Below, piece after piece: positions 11,535 through 24,001 of a stretch of 64,000 bases of DNA (position 1 is its first letter; each line of letters opens with the position of its first letter). Below the pieces are notes generated by a model that worked only from the letters and a program-made list of their open reading frames with translations, had not been told where the DNA came from and did not search any database. The stretch comes from Phoenix dactylifera (lineage: Eukaryota > Streptophyta > Magnoliopsida > Arecales > Arecaceae), in the NCBI RefSeq assembly GCF_009389715.1, contig NW_024067667.1, positions 566,001-630,000 on the forward strand, read 5' to 3'. Position numbers and translations under genes: made by a program.

Positions 11535-14500
11535 TCCTTAAATTGTTCTCTATTTTGTTATCTAGACTGCTTGCTTGGAAGAAGTAGTGGTAAGAGTCAA
11601 GAAGCAGCAACATTAATGGAAAAAGGTTCGTAAATAAACTTCTTGTACCCAAGATCATGTTGACGATAGGCTTGCTCATGATGTATGCTTGATCAGTTAA
11701 TGATTTTATTCCTGTAAGCTACTGTAATATTGAATAATTTGTTTCTTGAATAAAATATGTTGCCAGAAGAATAGCATGATTAGCTAACACTGTCTTTACT
11801 TGAAGTTGGAAAAACGGATGTTATATAACTAATTAAAGCAAGATAAGATGCTAGTAATATCCATATTGGGAAGTTCCTGAAATGCTGTAATAAAACTTTA
11901 CCATGAGCTTCAGATATCATACTGAAATTCTAGTTTGGGCAAGAGATCTAGTGGTGATGATTATTCTTATTTTTTTCTCAGTTTAACACATTGCAAATTT
12001 AGTTCTAATATGGAGATTTCTGTCAGAGAATCAAACTTGAAAGCTAAACCTAAACCTTGGTTTTAGCATTTTGTTTTTTGTGGGAAAAATGTAGTGAAGG
12101 GAAGTTCTGAGTAAATTAAGGCAACTTAGCCAAAACAAGTTTGGATTTCCACAATTTCTAGAGCTTTTATGTTTTATATTGTATAAAATAAAGTTTTTTT
12201 TTATGTCTTGTTGACTATTGGGCTGGAAATTTATGTTGAATGAAGCTTGGATAAATGATCAATCCAGTTGGAATACGTGACTGTGTTTGCTTGTAGGTGT
12301 GCAGAAGACTCTGATGGAATACCTACTGTGTTTGTCAAGATTGTGTTTTTATTTTGAATCTCATAAACATCACCTGTTTCAATTTTGTTAATCTGTATGA
12401 TATCTTTAAGGAGATAGGTGCTTCGAAAACTTGCAAAAAGTAAATTTTTGTTATTCTTCAACATAGGAAAGGCATGAAAATATATAAATGATTAGATAGT
12501 TGTTTCTTCACTCCTGTGAATTGGATGCCTTCAGCTCGCGTAAAGGTTGTCAGTTAAAACATGGGATATCACTGTTGTCTTTTGAAGGATTTTGTGTTAG
12601 ATTAGTCAGACACAAGTTTTTAAGGATGGTTGTCACGATTCACTTCGTCAAAGGAACTACAATTTTGTCAAGGGTGGTACTGTTCTAAAACTACTTGGTA
12701 TCAGATTTGCTCTTAGAGATATTGCATACCAAGGAGAGTTTGAAAAACTTACTGGTGGTGAGGAGGCTTCTTTTCTTTGTTTGAGCTTTGACCAGAGAAT
12801 GGAGATATCAGACAAGGTCTAGACTTCAGAATCTAACAAATTATCTTGGTGAGCTAGGACCCAATTCTTTTGGCATTTGCATTGTTGTTGTCTTGCTTAG
12901 TTGGAGGTATTCAGTTGCAATTGAAGTGATGCATTGCATTCCCAGGGAGAAAATATTTTTTTCAGATTTTGCACTTGATTGGGGATGCTGTCTGTCATTT
13001 TGTTTTTGCTGCTTGTTCGAGTATTTCTTCATTGGTTGAATGTCTCTTTACACTCAAATTACACCATTTGAGGGCAAAAATAAATTAAATAAATAGCAGA
13101 TGAAATATTTAGTGTAGCGATTCACTTACAATACAGATATCTTGGGCCATTTTTTTTAGTCATTATTGTGTTGTTTTTTGGTAGCATGGCCTCAGAAATG
13201 TCCATATCAATTGATATAAGGCATTATAGAAAACATGAACAAAATAGAGGAGAGTGAAAGTAGAAAGAACTTGAAAGAAAAATTAAATAAAATGGTGAAT
13301 AAACCATAAGTAGAATGGCTGAAGATACCTACTCTACAATTATTTCCTTGCACATTCCGGTCATGTTATCCGTACAGTGATGTCATAGCTTGTCTACTAT
13401 TTTGAACTTGCAGAAAGAAACTAGATATATGTTTCCTTAGAAAAATATCATTTTTGTTATTGCTATTGCTCTCTTAGTGCATTAATTGTATGTTTTCTAT
13501 CTAAAACTTCATAGAAGAATATCTGGTATTTTTTTGGAACTATTATTTGTTAAACTTAAGTACTGAGAATATAGATTTCATGGATCATTCGGATTTCAGC
13601 GCTGCATGGAACCGCTGAGCCACATTATTTTATCCTTAGAATTCCTGTTGTTGCTTCTATATTTTTCAATTAGGCATTTCTGATGTGGTTTAGACTCATA
13701 ATTTCATTGGATGTCTTAGGTATTTAATTATCTTCCTGAAGTTGTCTTGTTTTTCTAGATTCTAGATTTCTTAGGATATGTATGAGTTTAGAGTAGTCTG
13801 AATCTGCTAGACCCTGGAGTCTCAAGATTTCTGCTATCAATGTGCCGTGGTATGTTTTGCATACCACTAGGTGATAATTTTGATTACCTGTATTTCTAGG
13901 TACATATTTCTAAGCGTTTTACTTTGAGCTACCTTTGGAATCAGTCTTCTATTGCTTGATTGCTATGGTTTTCCTAAAAATTAAAACTTTCAACTTTACT
14001 GTGTTCACATAATGTTTGAATCCCTTTGGATGTAATAAGCATTTGCTGACTTTAGTTTCACCTTAGATGTTTATTTGTGTTAATTGCAGGGAAAGGCAAT
14101 AGATTAGGTTATGTACTTGAAATTGGTCATCACTCTTCTCATGGTTAGAGTACACATATCTAACCATGCAACTTAGCTGTTTTGGTTTTATTATTATAAT
14201 CTGAAAGAAATCTAGCCATCTTTCTACGTTTTATCAAATTTTGCATTACCAATGGGGATTTTGCTCATTCAGAGTTCGCAATGTTTGGTGGAAGGAGTTA
14301 AAGAAAATACACAATTTCTTGTAACATTCCTCCCCACCCCCAAAAAGGTTCCAGTTTAGTAATTCTCAGTAACTACTGAGAATGACGTGTAGTTGCCAAG
14401 TACTCGATGTCGCTATTTATTTTCTGTAATCAGTTGTTTGTATTACCTGCCTCCCAATAAATGATAATGACTAAATTATGTTTTTAGCAAAATGACTGGT

Positions 14501-17500
14501 TCTGATCGAACGAAAAAGGTGACATACACCCTTGGCAGATTGTGTTCTTGGATGGGATCTACATCTCAGACTGCTGGGCTTAGAGGATAGTAACATGTCT
14601 TTTTACAGTTTGTGTTCGACAGATCTTTCGCTTTTACTGACAGAACTATACTTTATAGGAAACAAAAAACTTAATATGGTTCAATGCTTGGTCTTTACTT
14701 CCCGTGACTGACCTTTTTCTCTTTTTTACGCATAACATTTACCTACTTGCTTCCCTTAAGAAAGCCTATGGTTGCTTAGGGTTCTGGCAAGGATACTGTC
14801 GTTTTTCTTGCGTTGTTTCTTTTGGACATCGTTGTGGATTAATGAACTAACCCTTAAACAAACTCTTTCCGATACCATTTCGGCATTTGGTATCAAAGAG
14901 TTACTAGTTTCCTTAGAATATGAATCTTACGTTGGCATGATGTAATATAGCGACGCTGATATTGCTACACTCTGACGTCTGTTGTAAATCTATTTTTGGT
15001 GCGTATGGATATGTTTATATCTTTAGCGAGATTCCAGACATGATTGTTGATAAATCTCGAGAATGTTGCTGTTATATTTGAATGCCACTTTTTCATTGTT
15101 ACTGATTAGAATATATATTTATATGTGGTGGTAAATTTAGTCAGAACCTCTGTTACAATTATAAATGTGATGAAGAGATTACCTGACTCCAGCGATGATG
15201 AGTTAGGGGTGGCTGTTCTTACTATATCTTTTGAATAAGAGGGTTCCAGGCCTATTGTTAAGACACAAGAAATAGGTCGAATAGGCCTGTCAAAGAATAT
15301 TTGACCACTGTCAACTCATTTCTTTTAGTATTATCCTTTATCTTTTTTTGGGGTGCTCTGGTTTTGATGTTTAGAGATAGCCAGTCGACCAGTTTATAGG
15401 CATGATGAAGTCTTTATGTCGCCTAAACGCCAAGGCAAACTTATTATATCTGAAGCCTTATGCAAGCCTTATTATGCTAGCTTTTGCGTACAGGTGTTTA
15501 TCTATCGTTCGTGCAGTTAATAGGCAGTTTGTGCAAAGACAAAACTTGGTCCTCACTCTCCTGTTTCCTTCCTCCTCTCTGCTTTTATCTTTGCTTATTT
15601 CGTTGCATCGATGCGGTGTGCTGCGGGTTTCCAGCATTTTGCTGAACTGTATAAAATATCTGCATTTTTTCCCCACTGCTTTTAATCTCAAGGGCTGATC
15701 CTCGCAAATTCAAGCTCTTGCCTGAGTTATGTTGACCGTTGTACACTAGTTAATTCTATAATCTAAGCAAGTCATCAGATTGAGCTTTCATGGGTGTATA
15801 GGTTTGCTATTCTTATTATTACAAATCTACTTTATGAAAAAAAAAAGGGAAATAATTCATCTTACTATTAGGATGAGGATATGGGGAAAGGCAACCAAGG
15901 CTTTGTTTAGTCAAGAAGAATTGCTGATTTATCCCTTATACATGATTAAGTAGGTGGTAATCAGATTTTTCAAGGTGGTTTTGTGTGATTTGGTGTCACT
16001 TTAGCATGTTATCTTGGCTTAACATTGTTAGTATATAATCATTTAGCTGATCTAATATTTTGCAGTCATTGGTTCCTTGTCGGGCTTTATGTGATGTGAT
16101 AATTCATATTTTTTTGGCTCTGAAGCTCTAAAGTTCATGTACAGGGCGCATAAAAAAAAAAGCAAAAGTTAGATGGACATCATTTCCATGATTTGTATTG
16201 ATGGAGTCATGTGGACATTGGAAAGGTGCTTCCGTTGCTTGTTAAAGAATGCAAAAATTTAAATAGTCACTTCGGAGAGTGGTCCTAAGGATCATGTCGC
16301 TAGGATAAATGATAGGTCTGTCCTTGGTTCAAAGTATAGCTCACGTCTTATTCAATCTTTGCCCTGTAGATGGTTCCAATTGTTGTGGGGTAGCTGCTTT
16401 CATTGCAAGGTAGATAGGTTCGGCTGGTGCGAATAGGTTAAAAGGTAGCATTTGCAAGTAGGAAGAACACAGAAAGTTAGACAAGAAATTGAACCGACAA
16501 ACTCGTATCAGAGCGATGACAAGTTAGACCCTGTGTTTGCTTGTCCATGTCTGTTAGCAACTTTTTATGAACCTTCCAAAGCCCTAGCTTCCGTACTAAT
16601 CGTTTTCAGTTTAATTGCCTTGATCATCATCTCCTTTGATGATTTGGACAATCTATTTGGGAGTTCCTCCATTTATTTGGGTGGTGGGCTTCCCCCTTTC
16701 TCTTATTTGGGAGATATGTCATAATGATATTTTGGATTCTAAATACTATGAGTTTCAAGCATGAACCAACATGAAGTCATGGCAGAAGTCATGGTACATG
16801 AGCTTTTATCCTTGTTGGAAGGCCAAAATAGCAAGCAGTGCAGTCCGTCCTGGCCGGCAAAAGTTACAAGAATGCATGTTCTAGTTTGAGATGATGACAT
16901 TCATCTTGCTGCTATTCATGGAGAAAGTGAAATAGGTGTCAATTTAGCCTCTATTGGAGATGGTAGAAGCCAAGAACAAGAGGAAGGAAATAGCCTGCGA
17001 CCCATAGCTCCAAGGAATGGTCTGGGGGACCTCTAATGTCTTTGGGGAGGTCCTGTTGTTTTCTCCAACAGAGAATAATCTTTTGGTTTCATATTATTTG
17101 ATCCATCCTAATACAATGATCTATTCACTTCTCTACTTTTAGCTTCTGTCCAATTTTGAAGGCCACGGTCAAATTGGTGATCTCGGAGGATGATCTTCGA
17201 AGAGAAGAAATGGCCAGAAGCAGGTATCCCACACATCATTATTCCCTCCTGAATAATGATGCGAATTCAATTTAGTTGAAAGATTAAATTCAGCTAGAGG
17301 GACGACTAGAAACTTCATGTATGCATAACATTAAAAGGTGTACGTGAATGCCAAGGAGTACCAAAGGCAAACAATAGATGTAAATTGTTATGCCTACATC
17401 ATAGCTGACCAATAAACATTCACCATGTGGCCGCTACGCCCAAATCTGGTCAGAACCGACCTAACAGAGCTCACTGGCCTATTGCTCAACTATTTTAGTC

Positions 17501-19875
17501 CTTAATATCAGAAGTTAAATTGTTCATATCTGAGTTTAGTGGAGATTCTTCCCCTATGAACCCTCAATAGACTCCAATGGATTCTAATAATCTCCATCTA
17601 CTATTGAAGGATCCAGAAGTATGCTGATTTGAGGTCTAATCCGTCGGACACATTCTGGCAAGTGGACTACTTCTTTCTTGTTTTAGATCAAGTTCGGCAT
17701 TGGAGCCTTCATCCGAGCATGGCAGTCCCCATCTAGCTCTACTTCCTTAACCTTTGACATCAATAGCATACCCAACCTGACCTCGCCGATTTGATCAAAA
17801 GCTTCATCAATCTTGTTAGCTCGGTGTCGAGCATCGGGCCGGATTTCAGCGGCAATAGAAACTATTCAGATGTGGAGGCACACATGCTAGAAATTAGATG
17901 CACATAGGTGCACTTTTGAGGCCTTAATGAAGCCCTTGCTTCTCTGCTCGTGCATTAGATGTAGAGAAACAGAAATGTGGACCGAGCTTGGATTCCAAGT
18001 AGGGCCATATCAAAGCTAGTGGCTTCCAAAGGCAACATATGGCGTTATGGGCATCTTTACTTCAAATAGGGGCTTGAACTCAAGTTTCAAGTATAAGGAG
18101 TTCTGTAGGCAACGAGTACCTCAGATTGTTTGCTTTCCCATAAAACTGAACTTGTGATAAAAACACAAGTTTCCAGTTCATCCAAAACATCTGAACCTGA
18201 CTACGGAGGGGAAGGCTCCTAAATCAGGTTCCGAATGGCTAAGCAGAGCATCTAATGCTACTTTAGTTCTTTACACTAAGTTTACATCAAAAAAAATTCT
18301 TTGCACTAACTCCCTCCTTTAATTTTAATATCTAAAGTACTAAAACTCCAAGTTCCCTCCAAAACATACTGCAGAACTTCAAGTTCCTGAACCTGAGTTC
18401 TAGGGTCTCAGAATATGAGTATTGAGAACTTGTGTCCTCATACTTCCAACACTTACTGGAAAACAAACAGGTCTATATGCTTCTTACCAGAATTAGCATT
18501 CACATCTGCCTTGTGTACACTGTTTGCCTAGAACTCTGTTATCATGTTTGCATCATTTACTCACCTCAACTACAGTATTCAGCTAGAGAAGTAATCCCAG
18601 TTCTTTTTCCCATCTTGGGAAGCCCTGTAGAGCACCGGATGAAGGAGAGAAGAAGAACAAGAAGAAGAAGAAAAAAAAACACAGAGGAACATTGATTGGC
18701 TGAAATTTATCAAGAATAGAGTTGTTTGTGTTAAAATATAGATATTTATTCATGGAGGATTATTGACTGATTTCTTAGTTGACCAGATTTTAACAAAAAA
18801 TCCTTCCTCACCCCTCTCCCCCTTTTTTTTAACACTTGTCCACTCGATTGGGTTTTTTTAATTCTCAATCTAACCTAATCTAAGATAATTACAAGAAATT
18901 AAAATAAAATAAAATAAGAAAAAGTTTAATTGTTGCCTGCATTTTGAATTGCTACAATAGCAAAAAAAATTCCAGGTGCAATTGTATATGCTTGGTTGTG
19001 TATAATTAACAATTGCAAATACCTTATGCTTTTAGCAAAGCAACATATATAATTCCACTCAACATTCGAAGTTAATACGATGCCAATCATGGCTGGTTAG
19101 ACTTGGCGCAATCGACAGTTTTTGTTGGAGCCAATCGCGTCCATGGGGATGCTAGAAAATCTTTATGGCCTTGATCTGTAATCACCATTTGTGATGCACG
19201 AGATGCCAATTTTTATCTCCTCCATCAATGAATACTCCTGAGCTAAACCAATTAGAAATGGTTTCTATCTAACTACATTTCGAACCATAATATATTGCGA
19301 CACCAAGTATTAATTCTCATACAGCAGTTAATATGACATGCATCTTCTATCACACTATCATTAGTTTTTCTTTTTTTCAGAAAAATTTATGAAGCTCGTT
19401 GCAGTACTGTAGGACATGCCAAATGTGTATTTGGCCCTCCATGTTACCGTTACAGTATCCGGGTTCGACCAATTATTTCCATCAAAAACAACAAAATGCA
19501 TTCACATGAAAAAGTACGTTGTAAATTTAATGTTTTATGAGATAAATCCCACAAGACAACTAATACAACATCCATCTAAGAATATTTAAAAATTAATTTT
19601 ACAAATTTAGTTAGTATCATGCAATTGGAAAAAAAGTTCTATACTCAATTTTCCTGTGGAACTTATCTATGCTGTCATTGCTGTTAAGGGCTCGTTGTAG
19701 GTAACGTTAAATTCTGTTTCCAAACAACGAATGCAATTCCTACCACTTGTCACCTTCCATCGGATAAGACATAAAAGATCGGTTACTTCTCATGTGTTTT
19801 GTTTTCTTTTTCTTAGTAGTTTAAAGCAATGGACATTCTACAAGACCAATACTGCATCCACCAGCTCCTCTATCA
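11535..19875. other. Long gene-poor AT-rich stretch
   Basis: About 8.3 kb with no coding region I can support. The longer ORFs (for example at 15402-15698 and 16452-16724) have no recognisable domain, no homopolymer-free codon pattern and no neighbouring exon that would extend them. The part at about 16250-18280 has a slightly higher GC content and wording typical of decayed LTR retrotransposon sequence (terms such as gctcggtgtcgagcatcgggcc at 17819), but I found no ends, primer site or protein match. Confidence 0.45.
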
Positions 19876-20911
19876 ATGGCCGCTCCTCCGTCTTCTTCCT
19901 CCGGTAGCCTCGAAGCTCACCATGAGGAGGAGGATCGAACTCTCAACCCCCCTCGGGAGTACAACGACTTCGTCTCAACTCTCCCGCTCGAGGAAGGCTG
20001 GGTTCTCACCCACCTCCGAGAATGCCAAGGCTTCTGGTTCTCATCCTTCATGCTTGCCGGCGTCATGGCTGTCCGACAACGCTTGAAGCCTCGCCCTGAC
20101 GATTTGTTCCTGATGAACCACCCGAAAACCGGCACCACCTGGCTGAAAGCACTCACGTTTGCCATCATGACTCGAAGCCACCACCCTCTCCTTAGCCGCA
20201 ACCCTCATGACTGCGTCCTTTACTTGGAAGGGAGCTTTGCCGTCGGCGAAGCTTCCAGGATAGAAGCTGCGACACCCCCTAGAATTTTCTCCTCCCACAT
20301 TCCTTACTCGATCCTCCCCGACTCGATCACCGGCTCCGACTGCCGAATGATATATGTTTGCCGAGACCCGAAGGATGTGCTGATCTCCTGGTGGCACTAC
20401 AGAGAGAGGATGAGGCCGGAGACGATGGAGCTAGCCGGTTCCGTTTGGCAAGGCCTTCGAGCTATTCTGCGAGGGGAGGTGCAACTATGGGCCAGTATGG
20501 GAACATGTTCTCGAGTTCTGGAGGGAGAGCAGGAGGCGGCCGGAGAAGGTGTTGTTCGTGAAGTACGAGGAGATGCTGGAGGAGCCGGTGGGGAGCGCGA
20601 AGAGGTTGGCAGAGTTCATGGGGTGTCCCTTCTCGCCAGAGGAAGAGAAGGAAGGGGTCTTGGAGGACATTGTAAGGCTCCGTAGCTTTGAGAACTTGAG
20701 GAATTTGGAGGTGAACAGGACGGGACGTCGAAAAATCCCGGTCTACGGGGTAATGAATGCGTCGCTGTTCAGGAAAGGGGAGGTGGGGGATTGGAGGAAC
20801 CATATGAGTCCCGAGATGGCTCGGAGGATGAATGAAATCACCCAGGAGAAGCTGAAGGGATCTGGTCTGATCCTCGAGAATGCGAGCTTGGAGGCTGCCC
20901 CCACCGGCTAA
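19876..20911 (+). pseudogene. Cytosolic sulfotransferase (SOT), frameshifted
   Basis: This intronless locus encodes a plant PAPS-dependent sulfotransferase, a soluble enzyme that sulfates small molecules such as flavonoids, brassinosteroids or hydroxyjasmonate; the substrate cannot be told. The first frame (from 19876) carries the 5'-phosphosulfate loop HPKTGTTWLKAL (about residues 76-87), a SHIPYSILP segment with the likely catalytic His, and the 3'-phosphate site YVCRDPKDVLISWWHY. The C-terminal part lies in the next frame (FGKAFELFCEG, then VLFVKYEEMLEEP, then RKGEVGDWRN near the end) and stops at 20911. The switch, equal to one extra base or two missing, falls between 20440 and 20452. Unshifted, the first frame reads nonsense to a stop at 20685. 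Apart from this break the gene looks intact at about 344 codons, so it is either a young pseudogene or a sequencing error. Confidence 0.85.
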
Positions 20912-21184
20912 ACGAATCCCATTTTTCTCTTCTCGCCCTCCTATAGTTTTCTTGGTCTCCTACCTATTAAACTTTGTTCTGTGTTGTGCTGTTGGAGTTT
21001 AGTTTTGAGTACGTTGTTCTTCTGGGTCTTTGCAAAGCCTCCGTTCACAATGGATAGCCTACTGTTGGTGTTTAAGTAGGGCTATTGGGCGGAGGTTTTG
21101 ATTTCTCTATTGGAAGGAGTTTATGTTTCTAATGTTGGAGATCTTTTATTCGGTGTTTGTTGTGGATCCTTTTATCATTTTAAT

Positions 21185-21290
21185 AAAATAATTGACAATT
21201 GTTTCTCGTTATGTTTAGCTCCCATGGACTCCGAAGTAAAATAATTGACAATTGTTTCTCGTTATGTTTAGCTCCCATGGACTCGGAAGA
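21185..21290. repeat. 53-bp tandem direct duplication
   Basis: A block beginning aaaataattgacaattgttt and containing ctcgttatgtttagctcccatgg starts at 21185 and again at 21238. The copies are almost identical (ctccgaag versus ctcggaag), so the event is recent. It lies 270 bp after the sulfotransferase stop codon. Confidence 0.9.
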
Positions 21291-21439
21291 GGAGGAACAA
21301 AGTGTGATCAACGGAAAAAAAAAAAAGAAATACTCCATATTTAGTTACAGTTTTCGAAGAAAAAAAATGAAAAATAGTTTTTTCATGAAAATAAATTTTT
21401 CATATTTTATTGAAAAGAAAAACTCATATCAGATATAAA

Positions 21440-21700
21440 AAAATTCAATTTCCACAGGCCGGAAATTGGGCTAATTTTTTTTCCAAAAATACTCTTAAGC
21501 TTTTAGATAGGATGTGGTAAGATCTTTTCTTTTATTAAGGATATAATAATTATTTTATACAACTTTTCTAAGAAAGTATATCCTCAACCAAAAATAAGCT
21601 ATTTTATAATGTGTCACTTTCCTATGATCAACAAAATAAGTAAAAATCACTTATTCAGATATCATATAACCAAGTATCAGCTTTTTTGAAAAAATATTCC
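21440..21700. repeat. AT-rich MITE-like repeat, copy 1
   Basis: Words such as ttttattaaggatataataa, tcctcaacc(a)aa followed by ataagc-atttt and ctatgatcaac-aaata recur in the same order at 37740-37980. The two copies are diverged but colinear over about 230 bp, which marks a dispersed AT-rich family without coding capacity. Ends are not clear. Confidence 0.6.
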
Positions 21701-22130
21701 AATGGGAAAAACTTCTTTCCACAAACTAAGTCAATCTTGTATTTCCTTTATTCCTTGACCTTGCCCTTTATTTTGTTCATATGATATGTTATGCTAGACA
21801 AAAATGACCATGTGGTTTTCCCTGGATGTTGTTTTTCTGTGCAAAGTGGACTGGACGTATAACTTTGCACCTTAATTAGTTTTTAATTTTAAGACATGGC
21901 ATGCAATGGTCTCCCGAGGCTTCCATTCACACTGGATGGCATAAACAATTATTTTTGGAAATCCTAGATAGGTTCCAAAATATCTAGAGATACCCATGTC
22001 AGTTTTTCATAATTGAACTGTGTTGTGACAATGAACTCGTGCCACGACACTAACAAGAGCTTGTTCATCAGAATTTTGGAGTCAGGTTTCTAATTAAGCA
22101 TGCTTGTTTGGATGGTGGAGATCCCTATGC

Positions 22131-22217
22131 TTTTTTTTTTTTTTACTTCCTATTGATGAGAGTTCCTAGTATAGAGATGAAAAGGATCGCAAGGGACCGG
22201 GACTGCCCCATGTTTTC
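22131..22217 (-). mobile_element. Left remainder of the copia-like element, ending in A14
   Basis: Between the T14 run at 22131-22144 (A14 on the minus strand) and the TRIM mosaic lies 73 bp. On the minus strand it continues directly from the copia gag sequence to the right of the mosaic once the duplicated ttttc is counted once. A poly(A) stretch at such a place is unexpected for an LTR element. It could be a retroposed end or simply the edge of a later deletion. Confidence 0.4.
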
Positions 22218-23996
22218 TGTCACGCCCCCGCCTCTGCGAGGCACGTGAGGCACCCAGTGCCCACGTGGGGACCACATGAGGGGAGAACACGGGGCTCCCC
22301 TGCCAGATATTGTCCGGTTCTGAGGCTTCACGCAAGCGTCCTTCACCCCTCCCCGGTTTTGTTTTCCACCCAAAACGCGTCTGCAGGATTTGGAGACACC
22401 CGCCTCATATGCCCAAGCTTTGGAACGAGTCTTTCCGATGTGGGACTATTGGGCCTCACACCCTTCCCACCATCGGACAAGAGCCGTCCTCGGCTCTGAT
22501 ACCAAATGTCACGCCCCCACCTCTGCGAGGCACGTGAGGCACCTAGTACCCACGTTGGGGCCACATGAGGGGGAAACACGGGGCTCCCCTGCCAGATATT
22601 GTCCGGTTCTGGGGCTTCACGCAAGCGTCCTTCATCCCTCCCCGGTTTTGTTTTCCACCCAAAACGCGTCTGCAGGATTTGGAGACACCTGCCTCATATG
22701 CCCAGGCTTTGGAGCGAGTCTTTCCGATGTGGGACTATTGGGCCTCACACCCTTCCCACCATCGGACAAGAGCCGTCCTCGGCTCTGATACCAAATGTCA
22801 CGCCCCCACCTCTGCGAGGCACGTGAGGCACCCAGTGCCCACGTGGGGGCCACATGAGGGGGAAACACGGGGCTCCCCTGCCAATATTGTCCGGTTCTGG
22901 GGCTTCACGCAAGCGTCCTTCACCCCTCCCCGGTTTTGTTTTCCACCCAAAACGCGTCTGCAGGATTTGGAGACACCCGCCTCATATGCCCAGGCTTTGG
23001 AACGAGTCTTTCCGATGTGGGACTATTGGGCCTCACACCCTTCCCACCATCGGACAGTCCTCGGCTCTGATACCAAATGTCACGCCCCCGCCTCTGCGAG
23101 GCACGTGAGGCACCTAGTGCCCACGTGGGGGCCATATGAGGGGGGAACATGGGGCTCCCCTGCCAGATATTGTCCGGTTCTGGGGCTTCACGCAAGCGTC
23201 CTTCACCCCTCCCCGATTTTGTTTTCCACCCAAAACGCGTCTGCAGGATTTGGAGACACCCGCCTCATATGCCCAGGCTCTGGAACGAGTCTTTCCGATG
23301 TGGGACTATTGGGCCTCACACCCTTCCCACCATCGGACAAGAGCCGTCCTCGACTCTGATACCAAATGTCACGCCCCCGCCTCTGCGAGGCACATGAGGC
23401 ACCCAGTGCCCACGTGGGGGCCACATGAGGGGAGAACACGGGGCTCCCCTGCCAGATATTGTTCGGTTCTGGGGCTTCACGCTCGTCCTTCACCCCTCCA
23501 CGGTTTTGTTTTCCACCCAAAATGCGTCTGCAGGATTTGGAGACACCCGCCTCATATGCCCAGGCTTTGGAACGAGTCTTTCCGATGTGGGACTATTGGG
23601 CCTCATCGGTTATTCGCTGGGTAGATCTTGGATACTTATACAGGATCAAGGAACCCAAATAATAACTTCTGGCTAGCCATTTTGGGTGAGGTCCTGGGTT
23701 GTTGACATTTGGTATCAGAGCCGAGGACGGCTCTTGTCCGATGGTAGAAAGGGTGTGAGGCCCAATAGTCCCACATCGGAAAGACTCGTTCTAGAGCTTG
23801 GGCATATGAGGCGGGTGTCTCCTAATCCTGCAGACGCATTTTGGGAGGAAAACAAAATCGGGGAGGGGTGAAGGACGCTTGCGTGAAGCCTCAGAACCGG
23901 ACAATATCTGGCAGGGGAGCCCCGTGTTCCCCCCTCATGTGGCCCCCACGTGGGCACTAGGTGCCTCACGTGCCTCGCAGAGGCGGGGGCGTGACA
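22218..23996. mobile_element. Tandem and inverted TRIM mosaic (family B, with a family A piece)
   Basis: Read on the minus strand, family B LTRs (tgtgaggccc to gggggcgtgaca, about 243 bp) alternate with 40-46-bp internal segments that begin tggtatcagagcc and end in a purine-rich ggtgggaaggg tract. LTRs lie at 22218-22460, 22507-22749, 22796-23037, 23078-23320 and 23367-23605 (the last truncated). Internal segments are 22461-22506, 22750-22795, 23038-23077 and 23321-23366. From about 23604 to 23702 the block switches to a plus-oriented piece of a family A LTR. It then continues with a plus-oriented family B internal segment and LTR (23754-23996). The whole is flanked by a perfect 5-bp duplication ttttc (22213-22217 and 23997-24001). 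ORFs across the array merely repeat with the unit and are not genes. Confidence 0.88.
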
Positions 23997-24001
23997 TTTT
24001 C

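Larger units (their letters stand above)
20912..22130. other. Region downstream of the sulfotransferase with small repeats
   Basis: No gene is supported. It contains a 53-bp direct duplication (21185-21290) and an AT-rich MITE-like repeat (about 21340-21700), both listed separately. The remainder is AT-rich sequence without recognisable features. Confidence 0.45.

Noticed and set aside
22218-23400. CRISPR-like regular spacing of repeats
   Set aside because: The unit is 289 bp with LTR, primer site and purine tract; it is a eukaryotic TRIM array.
22245-23624. Long overlapping ORFs on both strands with repeated residues
   Set aside because: They repeat with the TRIM unit and exist because the unit is GC-rich and close to a multiple of three in places. 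No domain is present.
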